Source: Dolomedes plantarius (taxonomy: Eukaryota; Arthropoda; Arachnida; Araneae; Dolomedidae). From it: a stretch of DNA of 64,000 nt. Positions within the stretch are counted from its first letter, which is position 1. Every line of letters begins with the position of its first letter. The DNA is taken from the NCBI GenBank assembly GCA_907164885.2, contig OU015499.1, positions 151,225,446 through 151,289,445 on the forward strand, read 5' to 3'. Positions 23,280-34,193 of this stretch are shown in pieces. A model generated the notes under the pieces. It was given only the letters and a program-made list of their open reading frames with translations, was not told the DNA's origin and ran no database searches. The position numbers were made by a program, and so were the translations under genes.

Positions 23280-24688
23280 CACTGCTGGCCACCCAAATTG
23301 CAACACCAAGAAAGACAAGAGATATCACAACAAAATTTATTTTGTAGATAACATGTTGACCAAGTATCAAATGATTAAATTTATAGACTTCTGTGAAGTG
23401 TGGTTCCTGCCAAAATCAGTAGCCAGAGTAGCCGCCATTGTTGGAGATCACCGCTGCCACACGCCTCGGCATTGATTCAAAGAGACTTTGGATGAGTTCT
23501 TGGGGTACGGCAGACCAAGCAGCTTCCACACGTTGCCAAAGTTGATCTGCTGTGGCAGCTGGGGATGGAATCTGGGTCAATCGTAGAGCAACCATGGACC
23601 ACATGTTTTCTATCGGCGAAAGATCCGGAGAGCGAGGCGGCCAGGGAAGCAATTCAATCTGGCGATTGACGAAGAACCGTTGGACAATGCGTGCCACGTG
23701 TGGTCGCGCATTATCCTGTTGAAATATGGCTGTGGGCAAGCCCTGAAGGTAAGGAAGGACAACTGGCTCCAACACCTCGGAGATGTAGCGCTGGCTGTTT
23801 AAAGTACCGGCAATGCGTACTAGAGGTGTGCGAGAGTGATATCCAATACCGCCCCATACCATAATATCCGGTGCAGGACCAGTGTGGCGGTGCATAACGC
23901 AGCTGTTCAGCATCCTCTCTTCACGGTGTCTCCAGACTCGAATGCGACCATCGTGGTGTTGCAGACAGAAGCGTGACTCGTCAGTAAAGACAATTTCATT
24001 CTATTCTGCCGTCCACATCCTTCTGTCATCGCACCATTGGCGGCGGAGACGTCTGTGGTTCTGCGTCAAGGGTAGACAAAGCAATGGACGTCTTGCGGAC
24101 AGACCACTCTGCTGTGAACGGCGTCGAATGGTACGCGCAGACACTGGATGATCCGTTACAGACTGCATGTGCTGTGCTATGGTTCGTGATGTGCCTGAGC
24201 GATCCGTCACTGCCATGCGCACAATTTGCCTGTCATCACGTGAAGTGGTGCGCTGAGGTGGATGCGATCGAACACGCCGGTCCGTCGTACCCACCTGCAT
24301 CCAACGATCACATATCCGCATTACAGTTGTTTGGTTTCGTCCAACACGACTACCGATTTCCCTGAAAGATAATCCACAATCTCGGCAGGCCACTATCCTT
24401 CCTCTGTCGAACTCGGATACTTGATCAAAAGATGATCGCTGTTTTCGACGAGGCATAATTGATCGTTTTTTTGAAAAAACCACAAGAAAAACACAATTGC
24501 CGAACTTGAAATCGTCGAAATCTCCAAGCCTTAAATAGCGCTTTGAAGTGGCGCCACAGGCGCGCGTGATTTGCGTCTGCGCTGAAATTCTAATCATTTG
24601 CATATCTTACCTCCGCTAATGCATGTTGTAAATTTCATGTTATTTGCATGTTTCCTTCAGGGTGTTGCATTTACAGTTGCCAGCAGTG
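23280..24688 (-). mobile_element. Tc1-like transposon, nearly complete
   Basis: 1409 bp with inverted ends CACTGCTGGCCACCC and AGTTGCCAGCAGTG, flanked by TA (23278-23279 and 24689-24690). It contains a full-length minus-strand transposase with one stop. It is the innermost and youngest layer of the nest. Confidence 0.93.
23416..24456 (-). pseudogene. Tc1 transposase with a single in-frame stop
   Basis: From ATG 24456 (MPRRKQRSSFDQ) the frame runs about 346 codons, the usual Tc1 length. N-terminal HTH: FDRGRIVACRDCGLSFREIG, then the second helix set GRNQTTVMRICDRW. Catalytic residues lie in FTDESRF, QQDNARPH and SPDLSPIENMW, giving a DD34E-type arrangement. The only break is a TAG at 24001-24003, where the family normally has Trp (TGG). 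An upstream ATG at 24603 also exists in frame, but the MPRRK start fits the family better. The protein would bind the inverted ends and cut at TA; one base change has disabled this copy. Confidence 0.92.
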
Positions 24689-24769
24689 TAATTTACTTTT
24701 TAAAGTTAATAAATGAATACAGGAAATTATCTTTCGAATTCAAAATAGATCACAGTCAGGAGTTATTAC

Positions 24770-25010
24770 AACTCCCCCCCAAAAATAAATAAATAAATAA
24801 TTAAAAAATTAAATAAATAAATAAAACCAGAAACGCTTACGGATGTAAGTATGCTTTCACTTGCTTTAAATTTTTATAACTAGATAAGTCAAAATCTTTG
24901 ACTGTTTCCATCATTATACTTTTAACCATATTAATGTGGATATAAATTTTTGATAAAACTATACTTATCCCCCCCCCCTCAATAAAAATAGAGAGAGAGA
25001 GAGAGAAATT
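24770..25010. repeat. Microsatellites (TAAA-rich, C-run and GA-run)
   Basis: An AAATAAATAAATAA-type tract at 24780-24826, a C run at 24970-24978 and a GA run near 24991-25006, inside the hAT element. No coding. Confidence 0.8.
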
Positions 25011-26420
25011 ATGGTCAATATATTATCAAAAAAAGTGAAAAAATTATGGAAACCGTTTTTAATTTGCGTACATATAGGAAATTTTAAAATATATTTAAAA
25101 TTTAATTCTAAATTAGAGGGCCCCATAATTTTGGGGCCCTGGGCAAGTGCCCCACTTGCCCATGCGGAAATCTGGGCCTGGCCAGTAGAACAACCCGGAG
25201 CAAAACACGTGTTTGGCATATTTGTGCACAGAATAAATTTTAAAATTTGTAAAACAACTTTCACCACCACGCCGTATAACTCAATGAAAAATCGTCACTT
25301 CACTTACATGTCGCGCCATCTACCGGTGAGCGACAATAATCGGTCCATTTTTCGAAAAATTCCCCATTGAAGCTTACGCTCCTTCTGTAGCTTCATGTAT
25401 GGAACTGTGCTCTTCACAGTTCCAGTAATGCCGTGTTTGGCTGTTGCGCGCATGCCTGCGTCTCCGAGGTACTAGAGCTTTGTCTCGCTGGCTAAAGAAG
25501 CTCAGTGTTAAAGAAAGCATCAAAAAACTTCCTAAACGAAAGTCGCCTGGCGAGGATCAAATCACTAATATTATGCTTAAAAATATCCCCCTTAAATACA
25601 TTTTCAAAATCACTGTCCTTATTAATGGTATTTTTAAACTGAATTACTTTCCTCAAAGTTGGAAAAATTCTATAATTGTGCTAAACCTGGGAAAAATAAG
25701 AATTCACATGATAGTTATCGGCCAATTAGCCTACTTAACACTATTAGTAAAATCACGGAAAAATTTATTGCAAATGAAATCAATAATCACCTTAACTCTA
25801 ATAATATCATTATTCCCTATCAATTTGTTTTTCGCCAGTCACTTTCCGCTCCCCATCAAGTTTACCATATAGTAGACCATTTTGCTACCGCTAAATGAAA
25901 TAAAAATTCTACTCCTGCCCTCTTCCTTGATGTTAGTAAAGCATTTGACAAAATTTGGACCGATGGTCTTATCCATAAACTTATGAACTACAACTTTCCC
26001 CCTCACATCATTAAATTAATTATCTCCTATTTAAAAAATCGCACCTTCCAAATTAAATTTAAAGATAAGTTATCTAATAAACTTAATTTCTATAGCGGTC
26101 TTCCTCAAGGTTCTATTATTGCTCCAATTTTGTTCAACGTCTATGTCAATGATTTTCCACAATATATTAAAACAAATATCGCTATTTTTGCGGATGATAC
26201 CGCTATCTATGCCACAGATCCCAACCCTAAATATGCTGTCAAATACCTTAACTATCACATGATAACTATTTAAAATTGGCTCGACAAATGGAAAATTAAA
26301 ATCAACACGGAAAAATGCATTGCGATAATGTTCACCTATAAAACCAAACGTACCGTCGATAAACACAAATTAATAATTGGTAAAATCATTATCCCCTGGT
26401 CTAATACAGTTAAATACTTA

Positions 26421-26606
26421 GGGCCTGTTCACATACGAGTCCGTTGCGTTGCGTTAAGGAAAAGATGACGTTGAGACGAAAATAAACCTATCATATGCCT
26501 CCAAACGATTAGCAATGAAATTTTTAACGCCTATGATTGGTTTATTTTCGTCTCAACGTCATCTTTTCCTTAACGCAACGCAACGGACTCCTATGTGAAC
26601 AGGCCC
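26421..26606. mobile_element. Foldback MITE, copy 2
   Basis: 186-bp palindromic element inserted in the LINE coding region directly after YLG. TTA flanks both sides. Sequence otherwise as in copy 1 with few changes. Confidence 0.93.
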
Positions 26607-26616
26607 TTAGGAGTAA

Positions 26617-26802
26617 GGGCCTGTTCACATAGGAGTCCGTTGCGTTACGTTAAGGAAAAGATGACGTTGAGACGAAAATGAACCAATCATAGGCCTCCAA
26701 ACGATTAGCAATGAAATTTTTAACGCCTATGATTGGTTTATTTTCTTCTCAACGTCATCTTTTCCTTAACGCAACGCAACGGACTCCTATGTCAACAGGC
26801 CC
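26617..26802. mobile_element. Foldback MITE, copy 3
   Basis: A second 186-bp palindrome only ten bases after copy 2, in the same LINE. It is flanked by TAA and TTA, so the true target duplication is unresolved (TA or TWA). Confidence 0.93.
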
Positions 26803-27246
26803 TTACCCTTGATAAAAAAAAAAAAACCTCACTTGGAGACAACACACTGCACAGATCAGGGACAAGTTTCGAAAAGACTATTATTCCCCCTAATTGCTCG
26901 AAACAGTAAATTATCTACTAATAACAAACTGCTCATTTACAAATCTTTTCTTAGGCCTATTTTAACTTACGCAGCGCCGGCTTGGGCACATGCAGCAGAT
27001 ACTCATATTAACATGCTTTCTGCATCTCAAAATATTTCCATTAGACAAATCGTTAATGCGCCGTGGTATTTTAGGAATACTGAAATCCACGAGGAGCTTG
27101 GTCTCCTTTCTTTTCCAAATTTTATCCAAAAATTAACTAAAAACTTTCATAACTAACTAGATAACGATCTCCTTTCAAATCTCGCCAATTATGACCCAGC
27201 CGACCCTGCGAGCAGAAACCGGCCTAGGGCCGTTCTCTGTTATTAA

Positions 27247-27650
27247 TTTTTCATATTTTTTCAATTCCTACTATTAGTAGTTCACACTCTCCCTATATAT
27301 ATCTTGTTCAAATTTTCAATCGTTAATAAAAGTACTTTTTATTCATCCACTCAAGTTCAAATACATTTTTTTAAACTTGTAGTGGATGACACTTGATGTT
27401 AATACAGTTTTTTCAAATATTAATTCATTAATTAAATTTAATTAATCAATTTTTCAATTCCTACTATTAGTTCACACTCTCTCTATATATATCTTGTTCA
27501 AATTTTCAATCGTTAATAAAAGTACATTTTATTCATCCACTCAAGTTCAAATACATTTTTTTAAACTTGTAGTGGATGACACTTGATGTTAATACAGTTT
27601 TTTCAAATATTAATTCATTAATTAAATTTAATTAATCGATTTTAGTTTTA
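27247..27650. repeat. LINE 3' region with two 190-bp tandem units
   Basis: TTTTTCAATTCCTACTATTAG starts units near 27258 and 27450. Each contains CATCCACTCAAGTT and later AACTTGTAGTGGATG, which can pair as a hairpin. A partial third start is at 27843. It probably belongs to the LINE 3' untranslated region. Confidence 0.8.
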
Positions 27651-28400
27651 GACCTAGAGCGTCTCTTGCTCTTGAATATTAATTTCCCTCTTCTTACTCT
27701 GTAAACGGTAGCACTGCGGTAGCGCGGGCTCCTCCCGTCCTGTAGGTTGCGGGATCGAATCCCTAACCTGACAAACTTTTTCTTTCTCTTCCCCCCCCTC
27801 CTAATCTCGCACAGTAGGCAATGTTCTGGCAGGCAATCCTTTTTTTCAATTCCTACTATTAGTTCACACTCAAATTTTTCTTTGTTGACCTAAGTAGGAA
27901 TTGACTTTAAAAAATTTTGTTTTTATATTACTTGTTCCCTTCCTTTTCGTTTCATTTTTTATATAAATTAAATTAATTAAATAAATAAACATAAAATTAT
28001 ATCTGCCATGTAATCTTATTGCTCTACTTTTGTAGACAATTTCTTATATTTAAGTTAAATTCTCTCCTTCCTTGCACTGCTCCCTATTCTAACATTAAAC
28101 TTCCTTCTCTCCTACAAAACAGTTTTGTTCTTTCTCCCGGATCCAATTTTCAACCTATCTGCTTTGATCTTTCCAACTATTGGTCATTTACTATGCACTT
28201 CTACGTTGGCGGGCGGGGCCCATGTAACGTAGTTACAACATTGACTCTAATCAACTTAAACTTCCTATTCTCAAGCCACTCCCCGGATCCAAAATCCACC
28301 TATCTCTTTTCACCTTTCTATGGTCATTCACTATGCAAGCCTACGTTGGAAGGCGTGGCCTACGTAACGTAGTTACACCATTTGTCCTGATGGTCCTGAT
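27651..28400. repeat. tRNA-like SINE head and a doubled 65-bp block
   Basis: 27707-27772 has a pol III A-box-like stretch (GGTAGCACTGCGGTAGCG) and a B-box-like GGGATCGAATCCC, so it looks like a tRNA-derived SINE head. At 28181-28245 and 28321-28385 a block with CCTACGTTGG or TCTACGTTGG, then GTAACGTAGTTACA, is repeated 140 bases apart. No gene is supported. Confidence 0.55.
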
Positions 28401-28620
28401 GAGCTAAAGAAGCTTCGGCACTGCCGCCCACGCAGTGCCGGCGCTGTTGTCCAAGCGTGTGGAAGTGTTTATTTTTGACTCGGCGTGTGTTATGCTTAAA
28501 AACCGTGTACCATATTCTTGAATGTGATAAACTGTAGATGACAATCAGCTATTCTATTTAATTCAGTGTTATTTTATTTTTGTTGCTGTTTTCTTGTATA
28601 GAAAATTTTAATAATTAACC

Positions 28621-29797
28621 ATGATCTCCTCGAATCCCCAGGAAATAAATTCTGTGACAGTAAGTGAAATTCAACAGCTTAAGTTTTCACAGTTGTCTCT
28701 TCATGAGAAAATTACAGTTAAGATAAGAGGCTGTTCAACACTTGATATTCGAATATCTTCAGGAAGTAACTTCAAGAAGTATATTCGCAGCTTTAAGGGC
28801 CTGTTCACATAGGAATCCGTGCGTTGCGTTAAGGAAAAGATGACGTTGAGACGAAAATAAACCAATCATAGGCCTCCAAACGATTAGCAATGAAATTTTT
28901 AACGCCTATGATTGGTTTATTTTCGTCTCAACGTCATCTTTTCCTTAACACATTGCAACACAACGGACTCCTATGTGAACAGGCCCTTATTCTGAACAGT
29001 ACCAACGGAAAAGTTGGTTCTGCGACTGTGAAGTGAAAGATGCGTTGTTTTGCTTCCCGTGTTTGCTGTTTGGCGGTGATACAACATGGACAAAAGAAGG
29101 TTTTAGAAATGTTTAAAAAATAAATAAATAAATAAAAATTGAAAGAAAAACTGAAAAACATGAGAAGTCAAAGAGACATATTGAAAATATGGTTTCACTA
29201 TCACTTTTAGGAAACGTAAACATTAAGTGAGGCATACAGAATTTCATTTAATGAGCATAACATGAAAGTTAAGAAGAACCGTGAAATTTTATCCAAAATA
29301 ATAGACTGTATTTTATTTTTTGGAAACTTTGAAACTCCGTAGCCGTCATGGCTGATGGCACAACAGATTTTCAGAACACACTCAAATGGTCATTGTTCTA
29401 CGGTACGTGTTTAATGAAGAAACATTTGAGCGTTTTTGGGGATTCTTTATTCCAGAAAATCAAACTGCTCGAATGGCATATCTAAACGTATTCTAGAGCT
29501 TCTATCGAAACGTATTCTAGAACAGTTGGACATATGGACATAATCCTTCAAGGAAATAGACAAAAGATAATTGCTCAGACATTTGATGATGCAAATGTCA
29601 TGATAGGCAAAAAAGGAGGAGTTCAAGCAAAAATAAAAGCAGTTTATAGCAATGCACATTTTATTTACTGTTATGCATATCAACTTAATTTAATAATGAG
29701 AAATTTTACACAATACAAATTTTACACAATAATAAAACAATGGCTAAAATTTTTCTGAAACAGCACCCCCACTAATTTTAGCAACGAGCCGCCACTG
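28621..29797 (+). pseudogene. TTF-finger (ZMYM1-like) hAT transposase, broken
   Basis: ATG 28621 opens a short acidic/Ser-rich segment. After the MITE (28797-28986) it continues SWFCDCEVKDALFCFPCLLF, the TTF-type zinc finger of ZMYM1-like hAT transposases, then TTWTKEGFRN. In other frames follow HEKSKRHIENM, MKVKKNREILSKIIDCI, RYVFNEETFERFWGFFIPEN and AQTFDDANVMIGKKGGVQAK. HFIYCYAYQLNLIM closes the core; all are landmarks of that family. A possible hAT terminus CCGCCACTG ends at 29797. Stops, frame changes and the insertion make it non-functional, and the C-terminal dimerisation region is missing. Confidence 0.88.
28797..28986. mobile_element. Foldback MITE, copy 4
   Basis: 190-bp palindrome of the same family interrupting the TTF-type hAT transposase. 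It is slightly longer because the right arm has extra bases (ACACATTGCAACACAACGG). Confidence 0.92.
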
Positions 29798-30496
29798 GTT
29801 ATGGGCATGTATATTTATAGTGCATTTATTTATACAGTACCTTTTCTGCTTACACAGTTTGCTAGGTGGGTGTATGCAAATCAGAACTGGAAAAATTGTG
29901 ACAGTTCTCTAATCTCTCAACTTTGAAGATTCTCATTAATCACTGGCATTCCCCTTTAATTTGTTACCACCCCCCAAATATATTTTTTTGCTGTACGTGT
30001 GTGTGTGTGTGCATGGGAACAAGAGCACAGTAACAAAATTCCAAATGGTTCAGAAATCTTGACAAAAAAAACATGAACACTGGAAGAACAACAAATAAAG
30101 TATCTTGCAGCCACAAGCTGACCGATGAATGTTAGGGTTGTATCAATTTCAAATATTCTCACTCTACTCACAGATTTTGTTGAGGTCTCTTTGACCCCAA
30201 ATCCTCAGTGAATATAATAGAAAATAAAAATTGAATATAATAGAAAATAAAAACAAGAATACGATAGAAAAAGAAAATTTTATCCTTGGAAATCCATAAA
30301 GAAGCATTTCTGACAATAAACTTTAAATTAAAGGCTTACGTAACCTTGAACCCCCCCCCCCGGAAAAACGGGAGAAAATTTTAAAACTTTATGAAAAATG
30401 GTAAAGCACTTGAGGGATAACATGACCAGAAAAAACTTGGAATATATATACCCGTTTGCAAAGTTTTGTAGAAATGCTAAAATGTAGAAACACCAT
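29798..30496. other. No gene; GT microsatellite
   Basis: AT-rich sequence with a short GTGTGTGTGTGTGT run near 29997-30011 and a C run near 30350. No supportable coding frame. Confidence 0.6.
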
Positions 30497-30806
30497 TTTT
30501 TAGAAAACCTGAACTTTACGAGTAATTATCCATCCTACTTAAATTTGAACACAATTACTCACTTACCCCTCCCCCAAATTTTTTTTTCAATTATTGATAA
30601 AAATACCAATTATTTTTTAATCAGAAATATCAAGAAATACTAATTTTCCTTTATAAAATTTCAACTTTAATTTCATTGAACAATAACACTTTGTTATAAC
30701 ATATTATTTTACTTTTTGTCATACATTAACACAATTTATTTAAAATTTGTACTAGGATTCTTTTTGCCTAAAAATTATATGTTACAGTACTACTAATATT
30801 TATAAT

Positions 30807-31085
30807 GCCCAGTGGCGTAGTGGTTAAAAGCTTCAAACTGCCCTATCACAGGTTCAGGGTTCGACCCTGCGACTGGGCAAGGTCGACTCAGCGTTTCATC
30901 CCTTGAGAGGGTCAATAAAATGAAGACCAAGCATGCTTGGGAACTAACTCAGGGGGTTCTGCATCAGGTTGACCACCTGACTGAGACATATGCTGTATAG
31001 CACCTCAAGCCCACACTGAAAAAAGCAGATATGGGCACCACCGGCTTTGGTCCACATCGGACTCTTGTGCTACGAGAGTAGTTTA
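30807..31085 (+). mobile_element. tRNA-derived SINE, copy 1
   Basis: 30807-30878 looks like a tRNA: acceptor arms GCCCAGT and ACTGGGC pair, TGGCGTAGTGG fits an A box and GGTTCGACC a B box. The anticodon arm does not pair well. A body follows with TTTCATCCCTTGAGAGGGTC, resembling conserved bodies of invertebrate tRNA SINEs. It is a SINE rather than a working tRNA gene. Confidence 0.7.
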
Positions 31086-31804
31086 CTACTAATATGTACA
31101 CACCATTTTTATAATTAACCCTCTTTTAATAATTATGTTATACATCATTGCTCCTAGTTCTAATAACAAGTCAGTAGGCTGGATAAACTGGGATATTGCA
31201 TGGACTCTCCTTGAATAAAATTTTGCTTTTCGTGTTTCCTTTCATCATCAACTAAGATAACTTTCTAAATGCAATTAGATGATGTTTTTTAGAGAGTGTA
31301 TGAGCACAGGAGTATTTTATAATACTTTTATAATGATGATTCTTACAGGTAGAATAGAGGTTCTGAACGACCAGTCAAACGATAATTATTCCAGATTCAA
31401 ACCAGTCAAACGTTAATTACATTTCTTCTAAATTTTTGTTATAATAGAAGTAAATTTGCTAATATTTATCTCTTAATAATTTCTCTTCTGTTTATTCTTA
31501 ATTTCCATTTTTTAATACCTTTTTTTAGAAACCTAAACTTTACCGAGTAATTATAGATCCTACTTAAATTTAAACACAACTACCCCCTCACCCCCCCCAA
31601 TTATTTTTTAAACAGAAATATTAAGAAATACTAATTTTTTTTATACAAATTCAACTTGTATTACATTGAACAACAACACTTTATTACAACATATTATTTT
31701 ACATTTTGTCATACATTAACACAATTTTTTTTTCATTTGTAAATTTGTAATAAGATTCTTTTTGCCTAAAAATTATACGTTACAGTACTATTATTAATTA
31801 TAAC

Positions 31805-32075
31805 GCCTGGTGGCATAGTGGTTAAAAGTTTCAAGCTGCCACACCACAGGTCCAGGTTTTGACCCTGCAACTGGGCAAGGCCGACTGAGCCTTTCATCCC
31901 TTCACAGTGTCGATAAAATGAGGACGAAGCATGTATGGGAATTAACTCTCGGGGTACCATGTAAGGTTGACCACCTAACCGAGACATATGCTGTATGGCA
32001 CCCTAAGCCAGTGGTCAAGAAAGCGGAGATGGGCACCACCAGTCTTGGTCCACATCGGAGTGTTGTGCCATGAGT
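31805..32075 (+). mobile_element. tRNA-derived SINE, copy 2 (duplicated with its flanks)
   Basis: This is the counterpart of the SINE at 30807 within the second 1-kb unit. Head 31805-31876 has GCCTGGTGGCATAGTGG and a closing ACTGGGC. It is more decayed: the B box is GGTTTTGACC. It arose by duplication, not by a separate insertion. Confidence 0.7.
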
Positions 32076-32510
32076 TTAGTTAACTACTAATATTTACAAA
32101 CCATTTTTATGATTAACCCTCTTTTAAAAATTATGTTATACATCAGTGCTCCTAGTTCTAATAACAAGTCAGGGGGCTGGAGAAACTGGGATATTCCATG
32201 GACTCTCCTTGAATAAAATTTTGCTTTTTATGTTTCCTTTCATCATCAACTAAGATAACTTTCTAAATGCGATTAGATGATCTTTTTTAGACAGTATATG
32301 AGCACTGGAGTATTTTATAATGCTTTTAGAATGATGATTCTCACAGGAAGAATAGAGGTTTTGAACAACCAGTTTAACAATAATTATTCCAGATCCAAAC
32401 CAGTTTAATGTTAATTACATTTGTTCTAAATTTTTGTTATAATAGAAGTAAATTTGTTAATATTTATCTCTTAATACTTTCTCTTCTGTTTATTCTTAAT
32501 TTCCTTCACA

Positions 32511-32929
32511 TATTAAATATGTTGAAGTAAATAATTATGACTTGTAATTAAATATTTAGTAAAAAAGTTTTGATTAAGCAACAGCCCTGAATTTGATTCC
32601 CTTTCTGACTGCACTATTTTAATTTAGGTCCCTACATTATCCATATCTTTTATATTTTGCTGTAGAAATAGAATATTTTTATTGGTTATGGCAGACAGTA
32701 GCTAGTCTCCAAAACTAGTGCCTGCAGGTTCATATCCTGAGAGAGGTTAGAGTTTTGTGTAGCTGCTTGGCTTTAAGCTGTATATCTAGTAGCAGATTTA
32801 GAAGTTTTGTGGCCCCTCATCCAATTTCTTTTGGGGTCCTTCCCTCTGATTCATTTGGAGGTATAAGAGATGTAGAAATTTTTAACATCTATGTGATATC
32901 TTATTAATCATATACTTGTGTTCAAAATT
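32511..32929. other. No gene seen
   Basis: AT-rich spacer between the 1-kb duplication and the inverted Tc1 relic. No motif supports a feature. Confidence 0.5.
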
Positions 32930-33019
32930 ATGAGAATTTGCCCAGTGTCGAATTTCTGGAAAAGTAATGGACAGATTTGAATGAAATATGGTGTGGATAC
33001 AGTGTTATATAAGAGAAAA

Positions 33020-33765
33020 AAATTGTACCATACACCAGTCATAGTATGTTCTAATGATCGCAGTTAAGCTCATCATCATCATAGAAATGTCAAAAACCCA
33101 TGTTCAAAAATCGAACATAAATTGAATCTAATATGCTGTATGACCCCTCTCACATCACGATGCCATACTGGAAATGTGGCAGTTTGATGAGTCCCTGTGT
33201 CAGTCGGTCCCATTCCTGACAATGCAATTTTCAGATCCTGAATGGTTCTCAGAGGGTGATGGCAAGCTGCAACTGCCCTCCCAAGAGAGTCTCAGAAATG
33301 TTTAATAGGGTTTAGGTCTGGTTAAGTTAGGGTTTAGGCTGGCCAATAAACTCAGCAAATATCCTCACTTACAAGATAATTGTTGACTAGGTGAGCCTTA
33401 TGTGGACAAGCATTAACATGCAAAAAAAATAATCGAGGTCTACCTGCACCACTGGAAGGTCAAACATAGGATTGTTAAATCTCATCCCTATACCTCTCAC
33501 CAGTCAGGGACCCTCTGTCAAACACACAGAGAGGTGTATGGCTGTCTATCACGATGCCTGTCCAGACCATGACACCTGTGCTGCCAAAGCAGTCACTTTC
33601 TCTTATGTTGGAGGAAAGGAATAGGGTACAATGTTCTCTCTGGATGAAGTTACAAGAATCACAACTCATCTGTGAAGACCTCAGTGATGCCTGGTCCAAA
33701 GATGATATTGTCTATATCATGCTGAACGGCCGAACAAGCATGCATCTTACATAGGGTCTCAGACT
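33020..33765 (-). pseudogene. Tc1 transposase C-terminal part, left arm
   Basis: The minus-strand reading includes VMVWTGIVIDSHTPL, then LTGERYRDEI. Shifted frames continue to a decayed NACPHKAHLVNNYL, where DNARPH is expected, and a degraded LNPNLTRPKPY-like stretch. These are landmarks of the C-terminal catalytic half of a Tc1 group. Stops and frameshifts are frequent. The N-terminal DNA-binding part is absent. Confidence 0.75.
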
Positions 33766-33769
33766 GGAA

Positions 33770-34193
33770 AGAGGTACAGTGAAGAAATTTACAGCCCTAT
33801 ATTCAACTTTTCAGTGGTGCAGTTAGGCCTTCACTAAATTTTTTATACATCAATGCTTGTCTACATAAGGCTCACCTAGTCGATGATTATCTTGAAATTG
33901 AGGATATTCACCGGATGGATAGGCCTGACCTAAACCCTATTAAACATGCCTGGGACTCTCTTGGGTGGGCAATTGCAGCTTACCATTCTCCTTTGAGAAC
34001 CATCCAGGAGCTCAAAACTGCATTGTCACAGGAGTGGAACTGGTTGCCTCAGAGACTCATCAGACTGCTTTGTTCCCAGTATAGCATCGTGGTGTATGAC
34101 TGTGATAGGTGTCCATACCCCATATTTGAGAAATTTTATCTTCCATCTCTCAGGGTGCAGTTTCAACATTCAAGTGTGGATGAGCCTAAATGA
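33770..34193 (+). pseudogene. Tc1 transposase C-terminal part, right arm
   Basis: The plus-strand frame contains INACLHKAHLVDDYLEIEDI in a decayed form, then DRPDLNPIKHAWDSLGWAI (the region with the third catalytic residue; here K replaces E in NPIEH). RTIQELKTALSQEW follows near the C-terminus. It overlaps the 3' flank of the zinc-finger locus and is shared with unit C at 61010-61480, so it predates that duplication. Confidence 0.8.

Larger units (their letters stand above)
23055..25180. mobile_element. hAT-type element inside the THAP exon
   Basis: Ends CAGGGCCTGACTTTG and TCTGGGCCTG, with an exact 8-bp duplication GCCAGTAG (23047-23054 and 25181-25188). Excluding the nested Tc1 it is about 0.7 kb, with GGGGCCC-rich subterminal sequence and no transposase. 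The MITE at 43487-43693 has related ends. Confidence 0.88.
22978..25219 (-). pseudogene. THAP-domain exon 1, split by a hAT insertion
   Basis: On the minus strand the ATG at 25219 opens MPNTCFAPGCSTG, the start of a C2CH THAP finger (M-P-x-x-C-x4-C). After the hAT (23055-25180) and its duplication it continues YRSALKRNKETG and ends FAAPK at 22978. A GTAAGA splice donor follows. The same 36-residue exon is uninterrupted at 50907-51014. THAP fingers form the DNA-binding part of P transposases. The second half of the finger and the catalytic domain are not found, so the element cannot encode transposase. Confidence 0.85.
22258..25397 (-). mobile_element. P-superfamily-like element, copy 1 (carries nested hAT and Tc1)
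   Basis: Termini CATGAAGCTTCAGAAGGAG at the left and CTCCTTCTGTAGCTTCATG at the right. The 8-bp target duplication TATGGAAC is exact (22250-22257 and 25398-25405). CATG ends, 8-bp duplication and a THAP exon together fit the P superfamily. Read on the minus strand the element starts at 25397. Removing the nested hAT leaves about 1.0 kb. It is homologous to 50740-53356. Confidence 0.85.
25494..27246 (+). pseudogene. Jockey-type LINE reverse transcriptase, 5'-truncated and broken
   Basis: Reading moves between frames through IKKLPKRKSPGEDQITNIML, then SYRPISLLNTISKITEKF, LFLDVSKAFDKIW, GLPQGSIIAPILFN and IAIFADDTAIYA (catalytic FADD at 26187-26198). After the two MITEs come FPLIARNSKLS and IYKSFLRPILTYAAPAWAHA, then a stop at 27246. 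This order of motifs is that of Jockey-clade non-LTR reverse transcriptases. The endonuclease domain and ORF1 are missing because of 5' truncation near 25494. There are frameshifts, stops and two MITE insertions, so it is inactive. Confidence 0.9.
30497..32510. repeat. Direct tandem duplication of about 1 kb, each copy with a SINE
   Basis: 30497-31512 and about 31521-32508 match along their length. Each includes GAGTAATTA near the start, a SINE in the middle and a shared end (TCTCTTCTGTTTATTCTTAA). Divergence is scattered, so the duplication is not recent. No protein gene. Confidence 0.88.

Noticed and set aside
24084..24365. Plus-strand frames opposite the Tc1 transposase
   Set aside because: Shadow of the minus-strand transposase; no domain.
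30807..30878. Possible functional tRNA gene
   Set aside because: The acceptor arms pair, but the anticodon arm does not, and a SINE body follows directly.
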